Assembly: GCF_041355105.1 (NCBI RefSeq)
Contig: NZ_JBFUPK010000001.1
Span: forward strand, 1,798,001 to 1,862,000
Length of the DNA stretch: 64,000 nucleotides
Direction of reading: 5' to 3'
Source of the DNA: Terriglobus sp. RCC_193
GTDB lineage: Bacteria > Acidobacteriota > Terriglobia > Terriglobales > Acidobacteriaceae
Positions 34,101 to 42,607 of this stretch are shown here, piece by piece. A model generated the notes under the pieces. The model saw only the letters and a program-made list of their open reading frames with translations. It was not told the origin of the DNA and did not search any database. The position numbers were made by a program, and so were the translations under genes. Position 1 is the first letter of the stretch; each line of letters opens with the position of its first letter.

Positions 34101-34756
34101 AATCGCTGGACAACACGAGCGGTATTCGTAACCAGGGCAACGATCAGTTGTATCCGCAGAACAGCTACTGCCTGGCGTGCGAGTATGGCCCTTCCGCCTT
34201 TGATACCCGTAACCGCATTGTGGTAGCAGGCTTGTACGAACTGCCGATTGGACGAGGCAAACTGATCGCCCTGAACAACAGGGCGCTGATCTCCATCCTG
34301 GGCGGTTGGCAGGTGGGTGGGATCTTTACGCACCAGACGGGCCAGCCTGGCACGCCTTTGGTGGGGTCAGACAATGCCGGTATTGCCAGCCCGTTTGGCA
34401 ACTTCGATCGTCCCAACGCCACTGGCGCGAGCATGTACCTTACCGGGGCGACACGGTCGGTCGATCACTGGGCTAACCTCGCTGCTTACGTCAAGTCGCC
34501 TGCCGGAACCTTCGGTAATGTAAGCCGCGGAAGCTTTACCGGGCCGGGCATGACGAACCTGGACGCTTCCATTCATAAAGACTTTGCAATGCCCTACAGC
34601 GAGCATCACCTGCTATCGATCCGCTTTGAAGCATTCAACGCGCTGAACCATCCCAACTGGTCAAACCCGAACCTGACCATCAACTCATCGACCTTCGGGC
34701 AGGTGACCGCCGGCAACATGCGCCAGCTCCAGCTTGCCGCAAAATACAACTTCTAA
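31127..34756 (+). CDS. TonB-dependent receptor, Oar-like (second copy), under putative LacI control
   Basis: This 1209-residue outer-membrane receptor has the signal-like N-terminus MKLSLVCVAYCKK, then LAAGFALVLSAGAYAQ, a CarboxypepD_reg-like domain (GSISGQVGDPTGASVPATTV), a plug (NNRNYLGLVALSSNV, GGDRANQSIAVGGQRIMFNY) and a long barrel ending in MRQLQLAAKYNF. AAGGAG lies about 5 bases before ATG 31127; an upstream ATG at 31079 is open but would precede the ribosome site. LacI-type operators at 31011 and 31162 flank the start. With the downstream esterase it probably forms a polysaccharide uptake unit. The ligand is likely a hemicellulose or pectin side-chain oligosaccharide, by context only. 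Confidence 0.92.
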   Translation: MKLSLVCVAYCKKTFTHWEGRHLHQALAAGFALVLSAGAYAQTSGSISGQVGDPTGASVPATTVTLKNVATGGERTTVTTSSGVYSFTEVPIGKYVVSATHDGFKTSSTSEIEVQIGQAVRQDLHLEIGAISDTVEVSTAGALLQSENAATGTVIGNDEIEQLPLNNRNYLGLVALSSNVNTLSPASGQAGSRLGGDRANQSIAVGGQRIMFNYYTLDGVNNTDPDFNTYIGLPSPDSIQEMKVQTGVYSAEFGHEASQVNVVTKGGTNKYHGTAYEFIRNNYVDARPYWFPTRQPAGAVQSITPFKYNDFGFELDGPVRVPKLYNGKDKFFFMVSKEWYRSRSSNNNATATVPIAAMAAGNFSGYAYQYVDPGGGVHTQPVTIYDPATGTANGTGRQPFANNTIPSSRIAPQTTALLKYLGTASTLPAYNCPTKVTTYTTCAAIPNYRYSTRSPSNRQSLYIRGDYNVSERTQLTFRYGLGDGDSISTGLLGAGSKTITQYQQYMGSVTHTFSPIVVNETRFGYSNFFNSLGLLSAYTTDVVSGLGIPGLSGGDPSTWGIPSMSFSNYSVSGVTSSGAFGTAPAIWTGFGDQGGDGPYVLRDPSWQIVDNVTLIHGKHSLRLGYEFNRQTFNQLGNQFSRGQFFVQPLNTSFYTGTALTGGDALADLLLGNLQQSVVAVAVANANDVRNVQAGFVDDTYKVSPTFTASIGLRYEVTPPWTDTYGNNFNVRLPQMPKQGDTNTTYSTAQLPYYVRQGNCAPGDVYNGVSVRWTASRAECSNGQVPNDQLMNTRYTDIAPRLGLSWAPTDKMVLRVGYGIFYTQDVANAVFDISRNIAGRVTVTNQNASQIGAPSNLTWANAAPGASGSSIVNLPATTVAYSNAVSHKTSYTQQFLLNVQRQLGKSWSVEAGYQGALSRHLYGFINANAATPWGYYGSTSATPVASRQPFPNVAGGLQYVHDGGSANYNSATFKVNRRFSNGISLTSSYTYSKSLDNTSGIRNQGNDQLYPQNSYCLACEYGPSAFDTRNRIVVAGLYELPIGRGKLIALNNRALISILGGWQVGGIFTHQTGQPGTPLVGSDNAGIASPFGNFDRPNATGASMYLTGATRSVDHWANLAAYVKSPAGTFGNVSRGSFTGPGMTNLDASIHKDFAMPYSEHHLLSIRFEAFNALNHPNWSNPNLTINSSTFGQVTAGNMRQLQLAAKYNF

Positions 34757-34776
34757 CCGCCCTGTTTACGGCAATC

Positions 34777-34810
34777 CCCCGGACACCGTTCAAAGTGTCC
34801 CGGGTGTTTT
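34777..34810 (+). terminator. Candidate terminator after the second TonB receptor
   Basis: CCCGGACAC (34778-34786) pairs with GTGTCC and GGG across a bulged C, followed by TGTTTTGG. It lies 20 bases after the receptor stop and 31 bases before the esterase, so the esterase may be transcribed partly by read-through. Confidence 0.4.
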
Positions 34811-34840
34811 GGCAACACCACGTTCCGAAATGAGGACACC

Positions 34841-36049
34841 ATGAAACGCACCTTGATGATTGCGACTGCTTTGCTCACCGCAACCAATGTCTGGTCACAG
34901 CCACTGGCCACTTGCAAGCCCAATACCTTGAACATTCCTGGCGCTCCGTATCCCTGCATCATGCCGGACCGCACAGCGATGTTTCGGGTCAACGCACCAA
35001 ACGCACAGAAGGTCACAGTAAGTGCAGGTGGCCGTGTGGAGATGACGAAGAAGGATGACGGGCTGTGGTACGCCACCACGCCGCCGCTGGTGGAAGGCTT
35101 CCACTACTACACCATCAACATCGATGGTTCGTCTGTTTCTGATCCTGCGACGCGAACGTACTTCGGCGGCGGGCTGTGGAGCAGCGCCATAGAAGTCCCT
35201 GCGGCTGATGCTGACTTCTATGCGCGGAAGGATGTGCCGCATGGCGTGGTGCGGCAGCAGACGTACTACTCCACGGTGACACAGCAGTGGCGACGTGCAC
35301 TGATCTACACGCCGCCCGGCTACGACACGAGCGGGAAGATGCAATATCCCGTGTTGTACCTGCTGCACGGCTGGGGCGAGAACGAAGTGGGATGGACAGA
35401 CCAGGGCCACGTGAACCTGATCATGGACAACCTGATCGCCGAGAAGAAGGCGAAGCCCATGATCATCGTCATGGACAACCTGAACGCTGCGAAGCCGGGT
35501 GAGGATGCGTCCATTTACAACGCGCGCTCTGTGCTGACACAGGCGGTGCCTACGCCTCCGCCTGCACCGGGCGCGGCACCGGCGCCGCCGCGCGGAGGCA
35601 TGCCGCGGATGAGCAACACGTTCACCGAGATGATGTTCGCCGACCTGGTGCCTACGGTGGAGAAGAACTATCGCACACTGCCGGGCCGCGACAATCGCGC
35701 CATGGCAGGTTTGTCGATGGGCGGCTTTCAAACCTTCAACACGGGCCTGACCAACCTGGATAAGTTCGCCTACCTGGCTGGGTTCAGCGGCAACTGCGGC
35801 AGCATCGGCACATTTGATCCGAAGACAAGTTGCAGCGGTGCCTTCACCAATGCTGCGGACTTCAACAAAAAGGTGAAGCTGCTGTACCTGTCGACTGGAT
35901 CGGTGGAAGGACCGCGTGTGAAGCAGTTCAGTGACACGCTGCGGGCTGCGGGTGTCAATGTCGTGTACTTTGAATCGCCCGGTACGGCGCATGAATGGCT
36001 GACGTGGCGTCGATCGTTCAACGACTTTGCACCTCGGCTCTTCCGCTAA
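34841..36049 (+). CDS. Secreted CE1-like esterase (feruloyl/xylan esterase type) with N-terminal E-set domain
   Basis: This 402-residue protein has a signal peptide (MKRTLMIATALLTATNVWSQ), an E-set domain (residues about 30-115, MFRVNAPNAQKVTVSAGGRV) and an alpha/beta-hydrolase domain. The nucleophile elbow is GLSMGG (residues about 288-293), the oxyanion region is YLLHGWGENEVGW, and the C-terminal catalytic His is GTAHEWLTWRR. A Pro/Ala-rich segment (TPPPAPGAAPAPPRGG) interrupts the hydrolase domain. CE1-like enzymes cleave feruloyl or acetyl esters from arabinoxylan; the closest relatives may be called enterochelin esterase-like. It lies downstream of the LacI-controlled receptor. Confidence 0.85.
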   Translation: MKRTLMIATALLTATNVWSQPLATCKPNTLNIPGAPYPCIMPDRTAMFRVNAPNAQKVTVSAGGRVEMTKKDDGLWYATTPPLVEGFHYYTINIDGSSVSDPATRTYFGGGLWSSAIEVPAADADFYARKDVPHGVVRQQTYYSTVTQQWRRALIYTPPGYDTSGKMQYPVLYLLHGWGENEVGWTDQGHVNLIMDNLIAEKKAKPMIIVMDNLNAAKPGEDASIYNARSVLTQAVPTPPPAPGAAPAPPRGGMPRMSNTFTEMMFADLVPTVEKNYRTLPGRDNRAMAGLSMGGFQTFNTGLTNLDKFAYLAGFSGNCGSIGTFDPKTSCSGAFTNAADFNKKVKLLYLSTGSVEGPRVKQFSDTLRAAGVNVVYFESPGTAHEWLTWRRSFNDFAPRLFR

Positions 36050-36079
36050 GAGAAGGCCCTTCACCTGCAATCCAGAAAT

Positions 36080-36107
36080 GAGCCCGGACAAGCCGGGCTC
36101 GTTTCTT
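36080..36107. terminator. Hairpin terminator between convergent esterase and GH127 genes
   Basis: GAGCCCGG (36080-36087) and CCGGGCTC (36093-36100) pair perfectly around an ACAAG loop, followed by GTTTCTTT on the plus strand. The position between two convergent stops suits a bidirectional terminator. Confidence 0.75.
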
Positions 36108-36146
36108 TGCAGGCTGCATTGCTACTTCGATCTGCGGTACGGACCG

Positions 36147-38033
36147 TTAGGTGTGCTGCCAGTAGACGGAGTATTTCTGATCACGAATCTGGTAAAGAGG
36201 CATAACCGCCGCGCCATCTGCAGCGGACTGAAAGTGTGCGGCGCTTCCCTGCACGGGACGCAGCCAGTCCCCCGGAGGGCCGCCCTTCACCGCAGGCAAA
36301 GCCGCGGGTGCTGCAAGACCTTCCGGAGCGGTAGCCCGGCCAGTGATGATCTTTGTGGGACCGGCGACGGGGCCATCGCCCATAGTGGCTGCAAGAACCA
36401 GCGGACCATACAGCGCAGCGACCGTGTCGGTGGTGCCGGGCAGCGTCTCTTCACGCAGGGTCATGGGCAGTTGCAGCGTGATGGTGTCATCCGGGTGCCA
36501 GGTGCGACGCAGCACCAGATAGGAGCCCGGCTCCGCAAACGCCTCCAGGCGCTTGCCGTTCACGGCAACGGAGCCGTCGGCACCCGCCCAGGACGGTATG
36601 CGGATGGCAATGGAGTGCTCCTGCGGCACTTTCACGCCGACTGTGAGGCGGACCTCTGGTGACTCTGGGAAGCGTGTGTCCTGTCGGAGGCTAAGGCCCT
36701 TTTCCTGCCAGGTTAGTTCGGACGCGATGAACTGATTCACATACACGGTGTCCGCAGAGTGGAAGTAGATGCTGTCACCGAACTTCGCAAAGTCCTCCGC
36801 TCCAGTGCCGGTGCAGCACCAGAAGGAATCCTCCGCAGAGCCGTAGCTGCGCCAATAGCCTGCGGCCAGCGGAAAGAAGTATTGCTTTAGACCCTGGGCA
36901 TTCTGCGTACCGAGGCGCGCGTTGAAGAGGGTGCGTTCGTACGCGTCCATCCAGCGGGCTTCGCCCGTCCACTGGTACAGGTGACGTTCCAGCTTCATAA
37001 GGTTGTAGGCCACGCAACATTCGGCATTCTTGAGAGAAAGCGAACCCTTCAATGAGCCAGCTGGTGTCTTCCAGTGTTCGTCGTCGCTGGTGTTGCCAAT
37101 GACGTACGTCCTGGCGGTCAACACGTCGTCCAGGAAGTACTCAGCAATGTCGCGATAACGGCGGTCGCCTGTCACCTCATACATGCGCGCCGCGCCGATG
37201 ATTTTCGGGATGCTTGTGTTTGCGTGCAGGCCCTGCAGTTCGTCGCGCCGGGCGGCCAGCGGGTCAAGAAATGTTGGCTGCTCAAACTTGCAAGCGAAAC
37301 GCAGGTGTCGCTCCTTGCCCGTCAAGCTATAGAGGTTCACCAGCACTTCATTCATGCCGCCGTACTCCGTCCGAAGGATGCGCTGACGCTGCTCGTCACC
37401 CATGTCAGCAAAGTAGGTTACAACCCAGTCGGACATGCCTTCCGCAGCTTTCAATGCGTCTTCATTGCCCGTCTGCACGTACATGTCGACCAGGCCGGCC
37501 ATGATCTTGTGGTACGTGTAAAACGGCGCCCAGACTGGTTTGCCAATAGCAAGCCGCTCGAAGAGGTCCGTCGAGTATGCGCTAAGATACCCGTTGCCGT
37601 TGGCCTTCTGACATGCAACCAGACCCGCGACCATTGCCTCGCCCTTGCGTCGCAGGTCTGTGTTGCCGGAACCGGACGAGGCAAACGCTACCGCCGAGAG
37701 GAAGTGGCCGCCGGAGAAATGACCACGAAGTTCGCCGGTGGGTATCTCCCAACCGCCATACGGCGTGGCAGTGGAGGTGATGCCGGATGTCAGGCGGAAG
37801 CTGTGCAGGAGACGGTCGGTCTGGAGGCTGTCCAGGTATTTCTCATTCACGTCTGCCGACTGCTTGAAGGGCCCATCCAGGAGCCGCACGGCGCTGAGAG
37901 GAAAGGCCGAAAGATGGCCGCTCCGCGTTGTCTCCACAGGACGCCTCTGCGCACGCAGGTCTGGGAGCGCATGTGCGGCCACGGCCATAGCGCCCAGCCT
38001 CAACATCTGTCTTCTGGATAGGGAACCACACAT
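36147..38033 (-). CDS. GH127-like beta-L-arabinofuranosidase (DUF1680)
   Basis: This 628-residue protein has a twin-arginine-like signal (SLSRRQMLRLGAMAVAAHAL). The (alpha/alpha)6 barrel shows VRLLDGPFKQSADVNEKYLD, PYGGWEIPTGELRGHFSGGH, GMNEVLVNLYSLTG, LHANTSIPKIIGAARMYEVT, NAECCVAYNLMKLERHLY and SFWCCTGTGAEDFAKFGDSI. The Cys cluster and Glu are the metal-thiolate active site of GH127, where a Cys acts as nucleophile. It releases beta-linked L-arabinofuranose, for example from pectin or extensin side chains. It is the last gene of a three-gene minus-strand unit with GH43 first, and convergent with the CE1-like esterase. Confidence 0.92.
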   Translation of the reverse strand: MCGSLSRRQMLRLGAMAVAAHALPDLRAQRRPVETTRSGHLSAFPLSAVRLLDGPFKQSADVNEKYLDSLQTDRLLHSFRLTSGITSTATPYGGWEIPTGELRGHFSGGHFLSAVAFASSGSGNTDLRRKGEAMVAGLVACQKANGNGYLSAYSTDLFERLAIGKPVWAPFYTYHKIMAGLVDMYVQTGNEDALKAAEGMSDWVVTYFADMGDEQRQRILRTEYGGMNEVLVNLYSLTGKERHLRFACKFEQPTFLDPLAARRDELQGLHANTSIPKIIGAARMYEVTGDRRYRDIAEYFLDDVLTARTYVIGNTSDDEHWKTPAGSLKGSLSLKNAECCVAYNLMKLERHLYQWTGEARWMDAYERTLFNARLGTQNAQGLKQYFFPLAAGYWRSYGSAEDSFWCCTGTGAEDFAKFGDSIYFHSADTVYVNQFIASELTWQEKGLSLRQDTRFPESPEVRLTVGVKVPQEHSIAIRIPSWAGADGSVAVNGKRLEAFAEPGSYLVLRRTWHPDDTITLQLPMTLREETLPGTTDTVAALYGPLVLAATMGDGPVAGPTKIITGRATAPEGLAAPAALPAVKGGPPGDWLRPVQGSAAHFQSAADGAAVMPLYQIRDQKYSVYWQHT

Positions 38034-38066
38034 GATGACGTCTCAGGGAAAGCGTGATGTTGGGGT

Positions 38067-38792
38067 TTATTTGCTGACGGTGAGAGTATAGCCCTTCAAC
38101 GGCTTGTCATTTTCGTCAAGAAAGCGTGCGCAAAAGTCGGTGGCACCGCTGCCGTTCACCACGGCGGCACGAAGAATGTTCTGCCCCTTCTTCAACGTGA
38201 CGCGCTTCGACACACCATCGTCAATGACCGTCTGGCGATCTCCGTAAATCCCCACGAGTTCTTCGCCGTTCACGAACCATACAGAGGCTGCGTTCGACCC
38301 GACGGCCAGGCGAACATCCTTCCTCTCCACCGGAGAATTCACGACGACCTCCGCCCAGAAGAGAACGTTTGATGTCGGCTTACCTAATGAACGTGCAAAG
38401 TGGAAGAGGTTGATGTTGTAATACTTTGTGTCCAGCGCGTGCCAGGCCAGGTCCTTGCCACCCAGTGAGACCGATTCGCCATTGCGTGGAATGGCTGTTT
38501 CGGAACCGGGAAAAGCGTACTTCTTCACCGCGTCGCGCACAATGTTCTGCGTCTGCCCCTCCACGGTAACGGGCTCCAGGATCAGCCAACGCCGGATAAA
38601 GCCTTCGGCGTCAGGCATGGCTGAGGGGGTAGTGGGAGCCGTCAGCGTTGCGGCAGGGACGATCTGAGGCGGACCGGCTGCAGGCGAACCGCCGGTGGCC
38701 TGCGCAACAGCGAGGGCGGCCGCGCCGGGGAGACAACCGAGAAGCGCAAGGATCGCCAACCCTGCCGGTGTGTGTGCACGATACGTTTTCAT
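38067..38792 (-). CDS. Small secreted protein with galactose-binding-like domain
   Basis: The 241-residue product starts MKTYRAHTPAGLAILALLGC. A Pro/Thr-rich linker follows, then FIRRWLILEPVTVEGQTQNI and a beta-rich domain ending WFVNGEELVGIYGDRQTVID, VTLKKGQNILRAAVVNGSG and FCARFLDENDKPLKGYTLTV. This second part resembles the galactose-binding-like jelly roll used to hold sugars in many glycosidase-associated proteins. No catalytic residues are evident. The start at 38792 is chosen by the signal peptide; the open codons further upstream overlap GH43. The gene is between GH43 and GH127 and presumably assists arabinan degradation. Confidence 0.65.
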   Translation of the reverse strand: MKTYRAHTPAGLAILALLGCLPGAAALAVAQATGGSPAAGPPQIVPAATLTAPTTPSAMPDAEGFIRRWLILEPVTVEGQTQNIVRDAVKKYAFPGSETAIPRNGESVSLGGKDLAWHALDTKYYNINLFHFARSLGKPTSNVLFWAEVVVNSPVERKDVRLAVGSNAASVWFVNGEELVGIYGDRQTVIDDGVSKRVTLKKGQNILRAAVVNGSGATDFCARFLDENDKPLKGYTLTVSK

Positions 38793-38832
38793 CGAATCCA
38801 GGCCTCTTCCCGTGATGCTTTCCTGTTTACGG

Positions 38833-40347
38833 CTACTGCAGATGAAGCTGCCAGTGCTGCTTGTCGCTGCTCGGATCAAACTTTGCAAGGCTGACGCCGC
38901 CGCTGCCGATGGACGAGAGCACCATGGGCTGCGCAGAGTTCGGTACCGACTTTCGCATGATGCGCCACGTGCCGTCGGCGAGCTGATCAATGCGCCAGAG
39001 TTGTTCCGGGGCAGAGGTGAAGGATGGGGCAACGGTCAATTCCCCGTTCTCTGTTGCGGTCAGAGCACGCTCCGTTCCAGCGATGGTGATGCGGAAATAC
39101 GGTGAGCCGAGATACCCGCCGGCACCCTTTGCCGGGGTTATGGCCCACTTCTGCTGCGCCTGCGACATGAAGCCGGAAAGGCGAACATCGACATTCCCAG
39201 AAGGCCAGTTGGACGAGACCTGCGATGCCAGTTGCGGCTCAATCACGTGGCCCACACCGGCAAACATGCCGCCCCCCATGCCCGGACCACCGCCCGCGGG
39301 TGGCCCTGAGGGCGTTGCCCCTGCAGGGCGCGGCGGTGGTGGACGTCGAACCGGACGTCCGCCGACCGGCATGCCTTCCACGGCCAGTTCCAACGCGGTG
39401 CCAGCGCGTGCAGACTCAATCTCGAAGGTGCCTTCCTTCAGGTTGTTGCCGGCGACGGGCCAGCCATCACTCCACAGGAGCGGACGAATATCCAGGACGC
39501 TGGCACCACCGCGTTCCAGATCAGCTTCATAGTGGAGCGAGAACTTCTGCACACCGTCACCCAGGTCCAGCAAACCGAAGTGGCCAGGGCCGATGACGCG
39601 CGCCTCGGAGCCAAGCAAAAGCTTGCCCCCGCCCTCCATCATGTCAATCCCCATGTTGTCCACAAACGGTCCGGTGACTTTGCGCGACCGACCAACGCGA
39701 ATGTTGTAACCGGAGTCCGCGCCACGGCAGCAGCTTCCGTGCGTTGCCAGCAGGTAGTACCAGCCGTCATGGAAGATCATGTCAGAGGCTTCGCAGTTGA
39801 CGGCCAGGTCGCGCGGCTTGTCGCCGGGATGAAGACGCTTGCCGTTTTTTGGATCAAGCTCCACCTGGCGGATGTAACCGAAGTACGATCCGTAGACGAG
39901 CCAGAGTCGGCCCGTCGTCGGGTCAAGAAAAACGCCGGGGTCAATGGCATTGGAGTCTTCCACGCCGTCTGAACTTGCCACGACTCCGCCCTCTTCCCAT
40001 TTGTAATCGGGCGAGGCGGGGTCGAGTGTCTTGCTCCAGATCATGTTGACGTCGCCCTTTGTAACGCCGGTGTTCCGCGCGACGTACATGTAATAGCGAT
40101 CGCCGATATGGATGACATCCGGCGCAAGCCCTGTGCGTGTGGGCCGCGTGTCGGCGCGCCAAGTCCATCCATCGTCTGAAACCAGTGATGTTCCGCCGGT
40201 GCCATAGACGTAGAACCTGCCATTGCACTGCACGACCGTGGATGGGTCATGAATGTTGACCAGACCGTCCAGCGCGAATGCGATGGGTGCGGCGGCGACA
40301 GCTGCGGCAAACAGCACCAGCGGGAGAGATTGGAGGCGATTTGACAT
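38833..40347 (-). CDS. GH43 arabinan endo/exo-hydrolase-type glycosidase
   Basis: This 504-residue secreted protein (signal MSNRLQSLPLVLFAAAVAAA) has a five-bladed propeller typical of GH43: VNIHDPSTVVQCNGRFYVYG (catalytic base Asp in HDPS), DSNAIDPGVFLDPTTGRLWL (pKa-modulating Asp), DLAVNCEASDMIFHDGWYYL (catalytic acid Glu in CEAS). Residues about 340 to the end form a Pro/Gly-rich linker and a C-terminal beta domain. GH43 enzymes hydrolyse alpha-1,5-arabinan or related arabinosides. The ATG at 40347 lies about 9 bases after an AAAGGAT ribosome site. It heads the GH43-secreted protein-GH127 unit and has a LacI-like site 51 bases upstream. Confidence 0.9.
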   Translation of the reverse strand: MSNRLQSLPLVLFAAAVAAAPIAFALDGLVNIHDPSTVVQCNGRFYVYGTGGTSLVSDDGWTWRADTRPTRTGLAPDVIHIGDRYYMYVARNTGVTKGDVNMIWSKTLDPASPDYKWEEGGVVASSDGVEDSNAIDPGVFLDPTTGRLWLVYGSYFGYIRQVELDPKNGKRLHPGDKPRDLAVNCEASDMIFHDGWYYLLATHGSCCRGADSGYNIRVGRSRKVTGPFVDNMGIDMMEGGGKLLLGSEARVIGPGHFGLLDLGDGVQKFSLHYEADLERGGASVLDIRPLLWSDGWPVAGNNLKEGTFEIESARAGTALELAVEGMPVGGRPVRRPPPPRPAGATPSGPPAGGGPGMGGGMFAGVGHVIEPQLASQVSSNWPSGNVDVRLSGFMSQAQQKWAITPAKGAGGYLGSPYFRITIAGTERALTATENGELTVAPSFTSAPEQLWRIDQLADGTWRIMRKSVPNSAQPMVLSSIGSGGVSLAKFDPSSDKQHWQLHLQ

Positions 40348-40668
40348 GACGGATCTATCCTTTGCTGCGGTGTAACAAGCAGGCGGACGACGCTTCAGTA
40401 AACGATTTCTCGGTCGCAAGAATCCTAGCGATGGCCAGCCCAGGCGTCAACTGAACTCTTCGGGCCTGGCGTTCTCCAGGAATCCCGGGAACATCCCTCG
40501 GTTGGCCTTGAGGTGTCTTCTCATGCTGCATACGTTCCATCCTTGACACACCTACGCCTGCTCCTTATCGTTTCGACGTAAACGTTTTCTCATAAATTCT
40601 GCGATCGGCGTATGGATGGTCGAGCTGCAATTGCTCAACGCGTTCCGCGCGCCACGAAAGGGTAGTCC
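40348..40668. promoter_or_regulatory. Divergent promoter region between GH43 and GH51 with two LacI-like sites
   Basis: Within 321 bases lie GTAAACGATTTC (40398-40409) and GTAAACGTTTTC (40578-40589). They are 51 bases from the GH43 start and 80 bases from the GH51 start. No gene is visible. The pair could serve both promoters, including looping between them. Confidence 0.65.
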
Positions 40669-42564
40669 ATGAAACATGTCTCTGGTGCAACTTTGAAGAG
40701 GAGCATCGCGCTGTCCTCGCTGGTCCTGTGTGCGGCCGTACTTCCGGCACAGCGAGCGAGCCTGACGGTGGATACGTCCGCATCCATTGCGCCCGTGAGT
40801 CCCATGCTCTATGGCCTGATGACAGAGGAGATTAACTACTCCTACGACGGTGGCCTGTACGCGGAGATGGTCCGCAATCGCTCGTTCCAGCACCGCGGCA
40901 AGAACTTCGCTTCATGGCTTCCGGCCTCGCGCGGGAATGGCTCAGTGGAGATCGAAGGCGGTACGGACGGGCCAAGCACCGCACTGCCCACATCCATGAA
41001 GTTGACCATCAAGGCCGCCGCTGGCGAGCAGGCAGGCGTCGCCAACACCGGGTATTGGGGCATGGGCGTAAAGCCTTCCACCACGTATACCGGATCGCTG
41101 TATGCCAGGCCGGACGGTGCTCGAAATGCGCACATCCTGCTGATTGCAGATACGAGTGGCGAAGCGGTGGCAACGGCAGATGTAGCGCTTGAGGGAACCG
41201 CCTGGAAGCAATACACGTTCACGATGAAATCGAGTGCAAAAACGGTTGCATCCAGCACGTTTCATCTTGAAATCTTGTTCGACCAGCCGGGAACGGTGGG
41301 GTTGCAGCTTGTGTCGCTGATGGGCCCGACGTACAAGGACCGCGCAAACGGCAACCGCGCCGACCTAATGGGAATGATGGCCGACATGAAGCCGCACTTC
41401 CTGCGTCTTCCCGGCGGCAACTATCTCGAAGGCGACACCATTAAGGAGCGCTTCAACTGGAAGGAAACCATCGGCCCGCTGGTGGACCGTCCCACTCATC
41501 GCAGCCCGTGGAACTACACGTCGTCTGACGGCATGGGATTGCTCGAGTTCCTGGAATGGACAGAAGATCTGAAGATCGAACCGGTACTGGCGGTGTATGC
41601 GGGATATTCGTTGAAGGGCGAACACGTGACCGGAGCGGAGCTGAAACCCTTCATTCAGGAAGCCCTGGACGAGATTGAATACGTGACCGGCGACATCACG
41701 ACGAAGTGGGGTGCGGAGCGCGCGAAGAATGGGCATCCGGCGCCCTTCCCGCTTCACTATGTGGAAATTGGCAATGAGGATTTCTTCGACAAGGCGAAGA
41801 CCTACGAAGACCGCTTCGATGACTTTGCCAAGGCCATCCGAGCGAAGTATCCCAAGCTGCAGTTGATCACCACCATGCCCATCACGCGTGGCAACCCAGA
41901 TGTGCAGGACGATCACTACTATCGTTCACCCGAAGAGATGTTTGCCATGGCGCACATGTACGACAAGACCGACCGCAAAGGACCAAAGATCTTTGTAGGT
42001 GAGTGGGCGACGCGCACCGGTTCCCCCACGCCTGACTTCGGCGCCGCACTGGGCGACGCGGCCTGGATGACAGGCATGGAGCGCAACAGTGACATCATCA
42101 TCATGTCCTGCTATGCGCCGCTGTTCGTGAACGTGAACCCCGGAGGCATGCAGTGGCCTTCTGATCTCATCGGCTATGACGCTGCGCGCGCATACGGATC
42201 GCCTTCGTACTACGCGCAGGCGCTGTTTGCAAACCATCTTGGCGATCACACGGTGAAGACCGATGCGACAGGCCTGAACAGCCGCTTCTTCTGGTCTGCC
42301 ACAGTGTCGACCGCAGACAAAGTGCTGCACCTGAAGCTGGTCAACGGATCCAGCGAGACGCAGCAACTAACTCTGAACATTCCCACAGCCTCAGCAAGAA
42401 AGGCAACCACCTCCACACTGCACGCAGCCAGCCGTTGGGAAACCAACACGATCGAGCGGCCAGAGGCGGTGAAGACGGTGGTGTCGTCTGCGGACTGGAA
42501 GGCAAGCCTTCCCTACTCCGTTCCAGGAAACACAATTCAGGTCATTGATATCCCGTTGAAGTAG
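40669..42564 (+). CDS. GH51 alpha-L-arabinofuranosidase
   Basis: This 631-residue secreted enzyme (signal about 1-28, ending VLPAQ) shows ISPVSPMLYGLMTEEINYSY-like N-terminal GH51 sequence, an inserted carbohydrate-binding jelly roll (residues about 60-225), then HFLRLPGGNYLEGD, the acid/base region HYVEIGNEDFF (E370) and the nucleophile KIFVGEWATR (E445). Retaining GH51 enzymes release terminal alpha-L-arabinofuranose from arabinoxylan and arabinan. It is first in the plus-strand unit with carboxylesterase, MFS and FAH-fold genes, and a LacI-like operator lies 80 bases upstream. Length is normal for the CBM-containing subgroup. Confidence 0.92.
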   Translation: MKHVSGATLKRSIALSSLVLCAAVLPAQRASLTVDTSASIAPVSPMLYGLMTEEINYSYDGGLYAEMVRNRSFQHRGKNFASWLPASRGNGSVEIEGGTDGPSTALPTSMKLTIKAAAGEQAGVANTGYWGMGVKPSTTYTGSLYARPDGARNAHILLIADTSGEAVATADVALEGTAWKQYTFTMKSSAKTVASSTFHLEILFDQPGTVGLQLVSLMGPTYKDRANGNRADLMGMMADMKPHFLRLPGGNYLEGDTIKERFNWKETIGPLVDRPTHRSPWNYTSSDGMGLLEFLEWTEDLKIEPVLAVYAGYSLKGEHVTGAELKPFIQEALDEIEYVTGDITTKWGAERAKNGHPAPFPLHYVEIGNEDFFDKAKTYEDRFDDFAKAIRAKYPKLQLITTMPITRGNPDVQDDHYYRSPEEMFAMAHMYDKTDRKGPKIFVGEWATRTGSPTPDFGAALGDAAWMTGMERNSDIIIMSCYAPLFVNVNPGGMQWPSDLIGYDAARAYGSPSYYAQALFANHLGDHTVKTDATGLNSRFFWSATVSTADKVLHLKLVNGSSETQQLTLNIPTASARKATTSTLHAASRWETNTIERPEAVKTVVSSADWKASLPYSVPGNTIQVIDIPLK

Positions 42565-42607
42565 GACCTCCTGCGGTTAACAATCACGCACTTCGGAGAT
42601 GAGGAAC